Source of the DNA: Triplophysa rosa
Taxonomy: Eukaryota > Chordata > Actinopteri > Cypriniformes > Nemacheilidae
Reading direction: 5' to 3'
Assembly: GCF_024868665.1 (NCBI RefSeq)
Contig: NC_079899.1
Coordinates: forward strand, 26,248,195 to 26,312,194
Length of the DNA stretch: 64,000 bases
Positions 1-10,606 of the stretch are shown here, one piece after another. The notes below the pieces were generated by a model. That model saw nothing but the letters and a program-made list of their open reading frames with translations, was not told the origin of the DNA and searched no databases. A program made the translations under genes and the position numbers. Numbering within the stretch: position 1 is the first letter of the stretch; every line of letters starts with the position of its first letter.

Positions 1-2391
1 TCAACATAATTGTTCCAATTTATAGTAAAAAACCATTGCTTTCTTTTACATTGGCTACAGTGTATAGACCCCCTGGTCCCTACACTGATTTTCTGAAAGA
101 GTTTGCGGACTTCCTATCGGACCTATTGGTTAACGTTGATAAAGTACTGATTGTCTGAGATTTTAATATCCACGTAGATAGTGCTAATGATGCATTAGCA
201 GTGGCGTTTACAGATCTACTTTTGGAGTAACACAACACATCAATAGACCCACTCATCGATTTAATCATACACTAGACTTGATTATATCTCACAGAGCCGA
301 TCTAACCAATATACATTAGATATTATACCTCAAAGCGACGATGTCACCGATCACCATCTTAGAACATGTACACTGCGCACTGCAGAAATCAGCCGTATAA
401 TTTGTTATCGACAGAGTAGAACAATTACCTCGACTACTAAAGATAGTTTCGTAAAGAACTTGCCAGATCTGACTCTTGTAATAACCATACCAGTAAATAC
501 AGAATCGTTCGATGACATGAGCTGGTTATTCTGCCGCTCCGTGGTAGCAATGAATTCATGACATTTTTTACAGAGAAAATCGAAAACATACGAGACAAAA
601 TAGTAAAAACTCAACCTTCAAGTGTGTTGTCCTATAAATTAGTACCAACCATCGCCCCAAAAGAAAGGCTGCAGTGTTTCTCACCTATAAAACAGGAAGA
701 TTTAATTAAACTTATTGCAACATCTAAACCTACAACTTGCTCATTAGACCCCATACCAACTAAATTATTAAAAGAGTTATTACCCGATGCAATTGAGCCC
801 ATTTATAACATAAGCCTCTTATCAAGAAACCAAACTTAGACCCCAATGAACTAGGAAACTATAGACCGATTTCAAATCTCCCTTTCCTGTCTAAAATACT
901 AGAAAAAGTAGTGTCCACTCAGTTGTGCTCTTTCTTACAAAATAATGACATACACGAAAAATTCCAGTCAGGCTTTAGACCGCATCATAGTACTGAAACT
1001 GCGCTCGTTAAAATGACAAACGACCTGCTTATAGCATCAGATAAAGGTAACATCTCACTCCTAGTCCTGCTCGACCTTAGTGCTGCGTTCAATACTGTAG
1101 ACCATACAATACTTCTAGATCGCTTACACAATTATACCGGTATTCAGGGACAGGCACTACAATGGTTCAGATCTTACTTATCAGACAGACATCAATTTGT
1201 CCATTTAAATGGGGAATCATCAAATCTAACGCAAGTAAATTATGGATTACCTCAGGGATCGGTTTTAGGACCCTTGCTATTCTCCATATACATGCTGCCC
1301 CTTGGAAACATTATTAGAAAACATGGAATTAGCTTCCACTGTTATGCAGATGATACTCAGCTATATATCTCATCAAGACCAGATGATTCCTTCCAACTAT
1401 CCAAATTGGCAGAGTGCATCGACGATATAAAACATTGGATGACTTGTAATTTCCTTCTTTTAAATTCTAATAAAACAGAAATATTACTTATCGGACCAAA
1501 GACACGTGAGCAGAATATTTCGGATTATGACCTGCAAATTGAAGGCTGCACTGTTACTCCAACAAATACAGTTAAAGACCTTGGCGTTATATTAGACAGC
1601 AACCTGTCATTTAAAAATCACATCTCAAATGTCACAAAAACAGCCTTCTTCCACCTTAGAAATGTTGCCAAATTGCGAAATATTTTATGTGTGGCTGATG
1701 CAGAGAAGCTTATTCATGCATTTGTGACCTCAAGACTTGACTACTGTAATGCACTGCTTAGTGGTTGTCCTGCAGCATCAATAAACAAACTACAGTTAGT
1801 TCAGAATGCAGCTGCCAGAGTTCTAACCAGGTCCAGAAAATACGATCACATAACCCCAATGTTATCAACACTTCACTGGTTACCCATTAAGTATCGTATT
1901 GACTTTAAAGTTCTTTTAATTACTTATAAAGCCTTAAATGGTTTAGCCCCTACCTACATAACAGAGCTTCTACCACACTACAACCCATCACGCTCTCTAA
2001 GATCTCAAAACTCCAGACTTTTGATAACACCTAGAATAACTAAATCCACCAAAGGGGGCGGAGCTTTCTCATACGTATCACCTAAACTCTGGAATAGCCT
2101 CCCCGATACTATTCGAGGGTCAGACACACTCTCCCTATTTAAATCTAGATTAAAGACACATCTTTTCAGCAAAGCATTCACTTAATGCAAATATGCTAAA
2201 TAAACCACCGGGAGACTGCATTTATTAGATATTATTTACTAGAATGATCTTGATTGTTCTATAAACACCATGAGCTGTGCTGTGTTTGACCTCTTCTGTG
2301 TTTTTCTGTTTTTCTTATTTTCTCCTGTAAAGCTGCTTTGGAACAATGCACATTGTGAAAAGCACTATATAAATAAAATTGAATTGAATTG
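1..2391 (+). mobile_element. L2-like non-LTR retrotransposon (LINE), 5' end outside window, decayed
   Basis: Positions 60-230 translate to a remnant of the APE-type endonuclease (VYRPPGPYTDF, then DFNIH), with an in-frame TGA at 156-158. A reverse transcriptase follows, open from about 812 to 2185. A deletion or frameshift near 810 separates two blocks of the RT region. The 3' UTR ends in the typical fish LINE tail: CTGTAAAGCTGCTTTGG, AGCACTATATAAATAAA and a short ATTGA repeat at about 2376-2391. RT motif style and tail both resemble L2/CR1-group elements; the group is from recognition, not a search. The element cannot be autonomous as it stands. Confidence 0.85.
812..2185 (+). pseudogene. 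LINE reverse transcriptase ORF remnant (L2-like)
   Basis: The frame is open to the TAA at 2183-2185 and reads through the RT core: [53 protein letters not shown] and the catalytic YADD at 1343-1354. The C-terminal part ([30 protein letters not shown]) is typical of fish L2-like LINEs. The frame has no clean start because the upstream part is shifted and carries stops, so this is element remnant and not a host gene. Confidence 0.85.
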
Positions 2392-2584
2392 TCATTTTTT
2401 ATTTCATTGGGACTCTAAGCAGCAGGTGTGCAGGTGATGTTCCGCGGATTTCTGGAGTTCACACAGGTGTCTGACACTCTCAGCATCAGAGAAATGTGTT
2501 GGGTGGATACACTAATGCAATGACTTTACACACACATTTAAAACTGTCCAAACTGTCCTGTTTTGGGGGCTGGTGTGTTGTTCC

Positions 2585-2601
2585 AAACATGGCCACACAC
2601 A

Positions 2602-2633
<32 letters not shown>

Positions 2634-2640
2634 CGCAGTC
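2585..2640. repeat. (CA/CG)n microsatellite
   Basis: Alternating CACA and CGCA units over about 50 bp. The surrounding 2392-2584 shows no gene. Confidence 0.85.
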
Positions 2641-2880
2641 CATAGGCGTAATGAGTTGTATACTGTACAAACTGTATATTCTATCCCCTACCCCTAAACC
2701 TAAAGATCATAGACATTTTTGCATTTTTAGATTTTTTTAAAATATTGTTCTGTACAATTTATAAGCTTTTGTGCCCATGAGGACCTCAATTTTGGTCCCC
2801 ACAGTGACATTAGTCCTCATGAGTTGGTGTGCATTCAGGTGTAGGTCCCCACCGGGATATACAAACATGAACGCAGATAC
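2641..2880. repeat. probable dispersed repeat between two CA arrays
   Basis: The segment between the CA arrays contains CCCCTACCCCTAAACCTAA and two GGTCCCCAC blocks with ATGAGG/CTCATGAG. This arrangement beside CA runs looks like a dispersed fish repeat, but no ends or TSDs were found, so the class is left open. Confidence 0.4.
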
Positions 2881-2982
2881 ACGCACACACACACACGCAC
2901 GCACGCGCACGCACACACACACGCACGCACGCACGCACACGCACACACGCACGCACGCACACACACACACACACACACTTTT
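2878..2982. repeat. (CA/CG)n microsatellite, long
   Basis: About 100 bp of ACGCACAC-type repeat. It produces open frames on both strands with low-complexity VCVCV or THTHT translations, which are artefacts. The flanking sequence to 3374 shows no recognisable gene. Confidence 0.9.
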
Positions 2983-3376
2983 ATATTTCTGAACATCTGC
3001 ACATCTGCTGGTAAAAGGAAGAAAACAGGAATGCAAATCACAGGCGAACATCTGCTGACCACAGGCCAGAGCCCAACCCAAGAAGAATAAATAGTGTTGG
3101 CTGTAATCATCAACAGATATTGATTTTAGATGGATATCGAACAGACGCAGCTGCGTCAGGCGGAGAGAGAGACCACATACAACGGCCTCGCTTTCATGTC
3201 TTATGGATTCGAGCACTAAACGTTCGTGAATTGACAAACAAAACAGAGAGATCTGTGGGAAATGTTTCGTAAAACAACAGGTCCAGATGTTGGACTCGGA
3301 GTCGTGGTAGTAAAACACCACAACCACTGAAAAAAAAATTCAAGGTTCCACAATTTTCCTGTCAACAGATGTGCGC

Positions 3377-3377
3377 G

Positions 3378-3415
<38 letters not shown>
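3377..3415. repeat. (CT)n microsatellite
   Basis: Uninterrupted CT dinucleotide run after a short GCGCGCGC stretch. From here to 3746 no gene was recognised. Confidence 0.9.
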
Positions 3416-3420
<5 letters not shown>

Positions 3421-3746
3421 CAACGTTTCTCTTGTTCTGAAAGTAAATTTAGTCGAACCGAACCCCCTCCCGGCGCTGTTATTAATCGGCCGCAGCTGTG
3501 AGTCGCATGTTTGAAAACACGTACTGTCACCAGGCCTGCGCAAAAATAAATGGATAATTTGGGGCAATTGTCACTGAGTGTTAAAAAGACATGGAGTGTT
3601 TTCAAAACTTTCGCCGCAATCAAATTTCTTCACCTGGTACGACTTAAGCGCTCATTTGAAAAACTTGCACATTCTTACACGTAGAGAGAAAGAAAACAAA
3701 GCATTTAAACGCCGTGTCTGATGAACAGAAAACCTTACAGGTTTAT

Positions 3747-4515
3747 ACACAGTAAAATCGCCAGAGTTAAAAAAGGTCAAATTAACACTGACAGTGTATA
3801 TAGAATCCACACTTGCCAGTGTTAAAAAAGGTAAAATTAACACTCACAGTGTATATAGAATCCACACTCGCCAGTGTTAAAAAAGGTCAAATTAACACTG
3901 ACAGTGTATATAGAATCCACACTCGCCAGTGTTAAAAAAGGTCAAATTAACACTCACAGTGTATATAGAATCCACACTCGCCAGTGTTAAAAAAGGTCAA
4001 ATTAACACTCACAGTGTATATAGAATCCACACTCGCCAGTGTTAAAAAAGGTCAAATTAACACTCATAGTGTATATAGAATCCACACTCGCCAGTGTTAA
4101 AAAAGGTCAAATTAACACTCATAGTGTATATTGAATCCACACTCGCCAGTGTTAAAAAAGGTCAACTTAACACTCACAGTGTATATAGAATCCACACTCG
4201 CCAGTGTTAAAAAAGGTCAAATTAACACTCATAGTGTATATAGAATCCACACTCACCAGTGTTAAAAAAGGTCAAATTAACACTCATAGTGTATATTGAA
4301 TCCACACTCGCCCGTGTTAAAAAAGGTCAAATCAACACTCACAGTGTATATAGAATCCACACTCGCCAGTGTTAAAAAAGGTCAAATTAACACTCACAGT
4401 GTATATAGAATCCACACTCGCCAGTGTTAAAAAAGGTCAAACTCTCAAAGTGTGGATTATATAAACACTGTGCGAGTTAATTTGACCTGTTTTAACACTG
4501 GCGATTTTGCTGTGT
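3747..4515. mobile_element. inverted-repeat element whose left arm is a 55-bp tandem satellite
   Basis: The left end reads ACACAGTAAAATCGCCAG, and the right end (4499-4515) is its near-perfect inverse, CTGGCGATTTTGCTGTGT. The inversion extends about 60 bp inward on each side. The left arm is amplified: units start at 3760 and every 55 bp thereafter to 4420, giving 12 full copies and a partial thirteenth. There is no coding sequence and no clear TSD. A non-autonomous DNA element is inferred from the inverted ends. Confidence 0.7.
3760..4443. repeat. 55-bp minisatellite, 12 full units plus partial
   Basis: Each unit begins GCCAGTGTTAAAAAAGG, passes through AATTAACACT and ends with GAATCCACACTC. 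Copies differ at a few positions, for example CACAG/CATAG/GACAG and TATAGAATC/TATTGAATC. The array lies inside the inverted-repeat element and is not CRISPR-like because there are no unique spacers. Confidence 0.95.
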
Positions 4516-4516
4516 C

Positions 4517-4757
4517 CAAAAATAAAATTCTGTCATCATTTAGTCCACCTCGTGTGGTTGTACATCTGTATGTGAGTCTTTCTTCAGTGGAACACAAAAG
4601 CAGATATTTAGAGAGATGTCTCGGTGGTTTTGTCTTCATACAATGGAAGTCAATGGGGTTCAGTACTTTTCAACTTTCTTTTGTGTTCTGCAGAAGAAAT
4701 AAAGTCAATATATGATGAACGAAATTTCATTTTTTTGGGGTGAGCTATCCCTTTAAA
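4517..4757. mobile_element. palindromic TTAAAGGGATAG-type MITE, left end lost
   Basis: It contains ATTCTGTCATCATTTAGTC, ACACAAAAGCAGATATTT, CAATGGAAGTCAATGGGG and the end GAGCTATCCCTTTAAAG. This is the fold-back repeat common in cyprinids. It abuts the satellite element directly, which probably removed or interrupted its left terminus. Further copies or fragments lie near 26239, 40500, 44593 and 55625. Confidence 0.6.
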
Positions 4758-6455
4758 GGCTGTGTTTGGAAAAGCGTAGTACTTTTGAACAGATTTAGAC
4801 GTGCGAAGAGGAAACCTATGAAATCACGACACGCGCTGTTTTTCTTTCCCTCCCGCTTGTTTCTTCTGTCAGATGTTCTGACATTCGTGTGGATGTGTGA
4901 GATGTTTAGTGTTAGTTTGAGATCAGCACATGACTACTGTGGGGAAGTATGGTGGAGTAATGACTTGCACATTGATCTGGTTTTCCAGGTCATTAGTTTC
5001 TGTGGCACAGGAAGGAACTGCCGTGTATCGCCCGGACCCGATCTTTTTAATTCGCTTCATTTTCCATCAACAGTTGGCCAGTAAAATTCTTCATCAGATG
5101 CGTTTGCTGAACTTTAATGAGGGTTTAACTCAACGCCGGGTGGGTTCCTTTTGTGTTTAATGCGTATTTGGGTAGTCCCACGTTGTGGCATTAATTTGGA
5201 AGGCATTAATCGCATCCTGCAAAGATGTTTTTGGGAGAAAAAGCTGTTTGTACTGATGTGAACCAGTTGTTTTGTGTGCCATGATTTGTTTGTTTGTTTT
5301 TTACATTGGAACTCAATGATCGGACAGATGGTTCTCAGTGATGATAAGAAGCTAAATGTTGCCCTCTCCTGGATGTGTGAAATCAATCTCAAGTGCTTAG
5401 TGTTCAAGTAAGTATTTATTAAGTATCTGGCCTAAATCCTAGTGAGCTGTCTATGAAGGCATCTACAGACCAGAATATCACAGAGATCTGAAAAATATCC
5501 AAAATGAGGCGTGTAGACTCAGGAAACACACACTCCAACAAAGAAAAACAAGTGCAAGATAACCAAATCAACTTGACTGTATAATGGATAGAAATTGGCA
5601 ACCGTTTCTCAGTGTCTGATTGTCTTGCACTTGTTGGTCTCAGTGTGTGGGATTTCTTTTGTCTTCACCCTATCAATGCCTTAGAAACCACTCGGAAGAT
5701 TCTGCTGGCAAACGTTCCTACTTTCAATTTCACATCCGTCGAAACGCAGCACAGAGAGAAGAAGTGTAACATGTCTGGCTCCCTCCTCAGAGAGTTGATG
5801 GGCTTTTGTCCAGCCGAAAGATTCGCTGTCTAGACACACAGGTGCAGAATCTGTCTGGATGTTCCTGCGTTCAGGGATCTTCAGTCAGGATGACCGCAGT
5901 GAGACACACCCTGTCCCAAAGTGACTTCCCCCGACAGCCTTCAGTGTGGAAACCGGCGAAACTCAAGTCATAAATGCTGGGATGAAGCCAGAGGCCGTAT
6001 TTCAGAAACACACAAGACACGCTGCCAGATCACAACTCAACAGGTCACACACATGTCAAACTGAACACTGAAACACCCCACATCAGCAAAAATCCCATAA
6101 AAAACGGATAAAGTACTGGCAGAAAATGACCAGTACATTTTCTTTATTTTACGGACATTTCTGTTAATGCTAAAATGCCTTCATATTAGTATATTGTGCC
6201 CTATTTTTACAGATTTTTTTAGAGCGTAGTATTTACTCAAATGAATCGTTTTATTATTTACTGTACTTTGTTAATGTACACTACAGTAGTCTGTAGTATT
6301 GTCTATATATAGTGAACTGTATATATGAAGTATAGTATACTTTAATATTTACTATAGTAAGGTTCAAAAACGCTATAGAAGCTTTTCTTGTTTACTGTAG
6401 TAAACGGTATAGTGTACTGCAGTACTTCATGACTCGATGCATTGTAGGTTGATTG
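4758..6455. other. gene-free intergenic stretch
   Basis: No exon with a recognisable protein and no inverted-repeat ends were found. Open frames here are short and lack splice-compatible homology. Part of 6180-6420 is AT-rich with TATAG/CTACAGTAG motifs. Confidence 0.5.
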
Positions 6456-6926
6456 CAGTGTTGGGTGTAATTAGTTACTAAGTAATTAGTTACTGTAATT
6501 TAATTACTTTTCTCTTAAAATGTAAAGTGAGGGATTACTCTTATTTTTTCTGTATTTTAATTACAGTTACTTCTGATGTAATTGAACTAAATACTGTGTA
6601 ATGTTTACAATAGTGGAATTGACATTAAAATCAAAAATCAAAGTCTATCTTTAAAATCCTTCTCACATTTGTAATACTTTGGTCAGTTAATAAGAGTACT
6701 TTATGTAGTTTTATATTATTTATTTGAATGAATGAAAAGAGTCGTTTCATGTCTATCCTTGAATCACTGAACTAATCAAGGTTGATGTAGGATATAGAAA
6801 GTAATTAGTAATAAGTAATTAAATACTTTTTGGAGAGAGTCATTTGTGCAGTAATCTAATTACACTATTGAACATGTCATTAGTAACTAGTAATTCATTA
6901 CTTTGAGAGTAACTTACCCAACACTG
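6456..6926. mobile_element. hAT-like non-autonomous element, CAGTGTTGGG type, copy 1
   Basis: It starts CAGTGTTGGGTGTAATTAG and ends AGTAACTTACCCAACACTG, so the ends are inverted repeats. No coding capacity. Flanks carry TTGTAGG at 6442-6448 and again at 6928-6934, which looks like a disturbed TSD. The copy at 29630-30120 is closely similar along its length and has a perfect 8-bp TSD. Confidence 0.75.
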
Positions 6927-7821
6927 GTTGTAGGATAAAGTATCTGTACTTTGGCTGTGTCATCTGGCATACTGCAGAAATACTCTTCTGCACTGAGGTC
7001 AGATCTCTCTTTGCTTTAGTTTGCATGGTTTGTGTGTTTGAACAAGTGCCTTCCTCTGGTCAGAAAAAAGTGCCTTGTTAAGCAAAACCTCGCATAACTT
7101 TTATGGGCGATGTGGTCTTGATGCTATTTACAAACTCTCAAACAAATTGCAATAACATCTGTGTGACTGTTTTAAAATGATATTCAGTGCAGCTTTGCAA
7201 GATCTCAACCTGCTCTCTCCGATCACATCTGATCACTTCAAATACGAGACACATGATAAATATCTTTCACTTAACACAGTGTTCTTGACTTACACTGACA
7301 CTACAGTCTATGCATTATTAGTTTACGCAGAGTACACTTCAAAGTGTACTTTCATAAACTAACAAATATGCTAACTATTGGAAACTATCACAACTACTAT
7401 CTGTGTAAAGTTTACTCGTAATACAGCTGTACAAATGAAAAACTAGTTGTGTTCTTAAAGTTTACTGTTACCCTAGAAAGGGGCCTATTTATTCCTAAGT
7501 GCAGTGGCATTGAGAGATTTGCATGTTCATCATGGAATTATCTGCATGTTAACATCACAATACGTCTTCACACTCTCGTGAACTGTGGGTTTGGTTCGAT
7601 TCCAGCAGAAGTTCACTTTCCCGTCCTGGTCTCTGCACAAAGTAGGCGGTTCAAACAAAGCGGAAGGTGCTAATGAACAGAACTCTTGACAAAGTTTGTT
7701 TTCCTGTGTTCACTCAATGTGTATATAATGGCTTCATTCAGGTCCTATGGTTCAGCCGTGGAAAGAGCAAGTAAAGAAATCCCATGCCTTGTGTGTGACC
7801 TTTGTGAACCTCTCACAGACC

Positions 7822-8055
7822 CAGGGGTGGACTGGCCATCTGGCGTTCCGGGCGTTTTCCTGGTGGGCCGCTATCGTTTGGGGCCGGAACGGACGCTTTG
7901 GCCGATCAGACGGACGTATTATAAATGCGAATGCACGCAACGTGAATGGAAAAGACGCATATGCATACCACCCCCCCTTCTGTCGACAGAATTTGTGGAG
8001 AGCCGATGTGGGCCAAAAAATGCCAGGGCCGATTTCTCTTTCCAGCCCAGCCCTG
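7822..8055. mobile_element. hAT-like MITE, CAGGGGTGGAC type, 234 bp
   Basis: The left end is CAGGGGTGGACTGGCCATC and the right end CTTTCCAGCCCAGCCCTG. An exact 8-bp direct duplication, CACAGACC, flanks it at 7814-7821 and 8056-8063, which is diagnostic of hAT transposition. The open frames crossing it are repeat artefacts. Confidence 0.85.
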
Positions 8056-8639
8056 CACAGACCTGTTTGCCTTTCAGGCCTCGTTGATGGAGAATAAATA
8101 TTCATGAGAGACAAGACAGCATGAAATCTTTTAACAGCCATGTGATTATTGGTGAAACAAAGACGCGCTGTCATAAACAAATATTCTCCTGTTAAGGGTC
8201 TAACTTAACGAAAAACACACAATAAATATTTTTTTCTTGTTGATAATTTCAACATTTAGTATTAAATAACAAAGGAGAATTTTGTTATCATTTACTCAAG
8301 TACGTGTCAACACTCCTCTCTCTAATATACTGAATTTTGCTGCAAATATTGTGAATAAGCATAATGGAGCAGTTGGGATATTAACCCTATTGTCAGAATG
8401 TTTGAATATTCAGTGTTTAACAAAATCTAAATACATTTAGATGCCAAATCTATCCATTCCTATAATTTCAAAATTGATTATTTATCATTCGAACGATTCA
8501 TTGCAGACATCACGTGACATATCGTCCTTATCCCATTGGCTTTCGTTATTTATGCTGCTTTCACGAGCTCTCGGAAATTCGATTTCCCACTTCAACCCCG
8601 AAGTAACATCTGGATTTAGAAACATTAAAGTCAGCAGTT

Positions 8640-9030
8640 AAGTTAACTGGAAGTTGCGATCGTTTTTAGTTCCGTATTCTGACACATTTCCGAGTGAAAA
8701 GGAATTTCAAAGGAGAAAATTAGTGGGTGTGGCTTGCGTTTAAAACAGCTGATAAAAATAGCTGTTGCATTTTGAAATGAAACTGGCAGCAGACTGACAA
8801 TTGAAGGGGAGGGGTTAACAGATGCTCCGCCCAAGCCGTCTAATTTACGTCATTTGAGATGGATAGTCATTACAGGGCGGAAGTGCATTTTCAGGTTTTA
8901 ACTGAAGATTTTGAGAGTACATGAATTTAAAAAAGAAAATGACCCACATTGATAAGCTGTTTACTATAAACGCTGCAATATTTCATGAAAAAATAAGAAT
9001 TGTTATTTTTAATTTCAAAGGGACTTTAAA
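8640..9030. repeat. dispersed repeat, copy 1 (partner at 54411-54771)
   Basis: Shares a long near-identical core with the repeat in PLCB1 intron 3: GGCAGCAGACTGACA, GATGCTCCGCCCAAGCCGTC, ACGCTGCAATATTTCATGAA and the terminal GGGACTTTAA. The left boundary is uncertain and no TSD was confirmed. Confidence 0.65.
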
Positions 9031-9345
9031 GTATTTACTTAGTAACATAAAAACATTGATGTTACTAATAATTTAGTAGCATTAAAACATTACAAGTATA
9101 TGCTAACATTAAAAGAGCACCGTTCCATCAATTATTATTTATCGAATTTCCGAGAGCATGTGAAGGCAGTGTTTCTCAAAATGTGTGCTGCAAAGACATT
9201 TAAATACGTCCATGTAATCACGTTAGAAGGGCTTTAATATGTGCATCTAAATCCAAAGGTTCACATTTAGGAAACTGCTAGTGTATCTGAATACGGTCGG
9301 AAAAAGATGAATAACTTCCATCATATCTCGAACCATCGCGTCTAC

Positions 9346-9937
9346 TAGTGATGGGAAGTTCGGATCATTTTACTGACTCGGACCTTTGAGTCTCGTTCAG
9401 CAAAATGAAAGAATCTTTTTTCGAGTCATATCGTTCATTTTTGTTCATTTTAGCAAAATATATTTAAAATGTTACATGTTACTTTCCTAACACATCTACT
9501 ACTTATGCAAACGTTGATCACATTACAAACAATACAAAACTATAATGCTATAAGAAACAGAAAAGATTAATTCATTGTTTACCTGGGTCTTTAGTCTATG
9601 ATTAGCTCACCACACCTCTTATCTGACAAGTTCTCGGGTTTGAGTCGTTCGTTCATCACGTGACAGCCCCCTACGCTTTACCAATGCTGTCTGAGCCGGA
9701 AAGAGAATTGATTAGTTCACCTCTCGAGTCTTCGGGTTTGAGTCGTTCGTTCTTTTGTCATGTGACGTGACAGCTTTGGACAGAGAAATTAGTTAATTTA
9801 CTAATTCCAGTATAGGACCCATAGAATGTTGCGCATGCGTGACTGAACGAATCACTCCCCAAGACGACTCGGGCTTCCCGAGTCACATTAAAGATTCGTT
9901 CAAAATGAACGAATCGTTCAAGAACGACCCATCACTA
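9346..9937. mobile_element. hAT-like element, TAGTGATGGG type
   Basis: Ends are TAGTGATGGGAAGTTCGG and, inverted, AAGAACGACCCATCACTA. Flanks GCGTCTAC (9338-9345) and GCGTGTAC (9938-9945) agree at 7 of 8 positions, consistent with an aged 8-bp TSD. No transposase frame; repeated CGAATC/GATTCG motifs fill the subterminal regions. Confidence 0.75.
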
Positions 9938-10432
9938 GCGTGTACGCCAAGCGCTTCCTCGCCGCGAGCTCTGACGTCAAACCCTGCGTTACATTCCGAA
10001 GTGATCAACCTAATGTCCTTCGAAAAGTAAAGCTCTTGATGTATAAACTCTAGAGGAAACAATGCAATTGTGTCTCTGTCTGTTTAAAATTCACTTGGCA
10101 AAAGAAGCAATAAAACAACGACATTTTCTCTTTATTTGGAGTGACATTTGTATGTCACCTTCCAAAAGGGCCCTTAGGGCGATGAATCCCGTCTGGAACG
10201 CACCGAAAGATGATGCCGTGAATTCATCAAAGATGGGACATTAAAATGATCGACGGGTGAAACACGACAGCTGGAAACATGACACAAACACTGAGGGAAG
10301 TCACAGAACTGGATTGGATTACCGAACACGACACGCTGCAAATAAACAGGAAGAATTGCCGCTGTCTTCCTCTGTCGGTCTGTGCAAACTGTGAAAATAA
10401 ACACGTGCTTTAACTTATACTTTTTCACATCA

Positions 10433-10438
10433 TTTATT
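10433..10438 (-). terminator. HAO1: candidate HAO1 polyadenylation signal
   Basis: The minus strand reads AATAAA here, about 100 nt after the HAO1 stop codon. It is the first canonical hexamer after the stop. A cleavage site cannot be placed from sequence alone. Confidence 0.5.
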
Positions 10439-10538
10439 CACACTTGTACATGAATTACTGAGTCTACGAAGGTCAGGTCATCGCTGGGTTTATTTGAATA
10501 ACACGGTTCAAGTATTTGCAGGCATGCAGCAGTTTCTC

Positions 10539-10606
10539 TCAGATCTTTGAAACGAGCGCAGATCTCCTCACAAGAGATCCATCGACTTCATTCAGTGAAC
10601 GACACC
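10539..10606 (-). CDS. HAO1: HAO1 exon 8 (terminal)
   Basis: 68 nt, residues 348-369 plus TGA at 10541-10539. It reads [19 protein letters not shown] then SKI and stop. The acceptor is GTGTCAG before GGTGTCG. The C-terminal SKI equals the human peroxisomal signal. Confidence 0.9.

Noticed and set aside
2737..3327. Open frames of 70-196 codons across the CA repeats
   Set aside because: Their translations are mostly VCVCV or THTHT from the microsatellite on both strands; no domain or splice context.
3760..4443. CRISPR-like array of regular repeats
   Set aside because: The units are contiguous 55-bp copies without unique spacers, in a vertebrate genome and inside an inverted-repeat element.
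7686..8180. Open frames of 116-142 codons on both strands
   Set aside because: They overlap the 234-bp hAT element and its flanks; no known domain, and the frames start outside the element.
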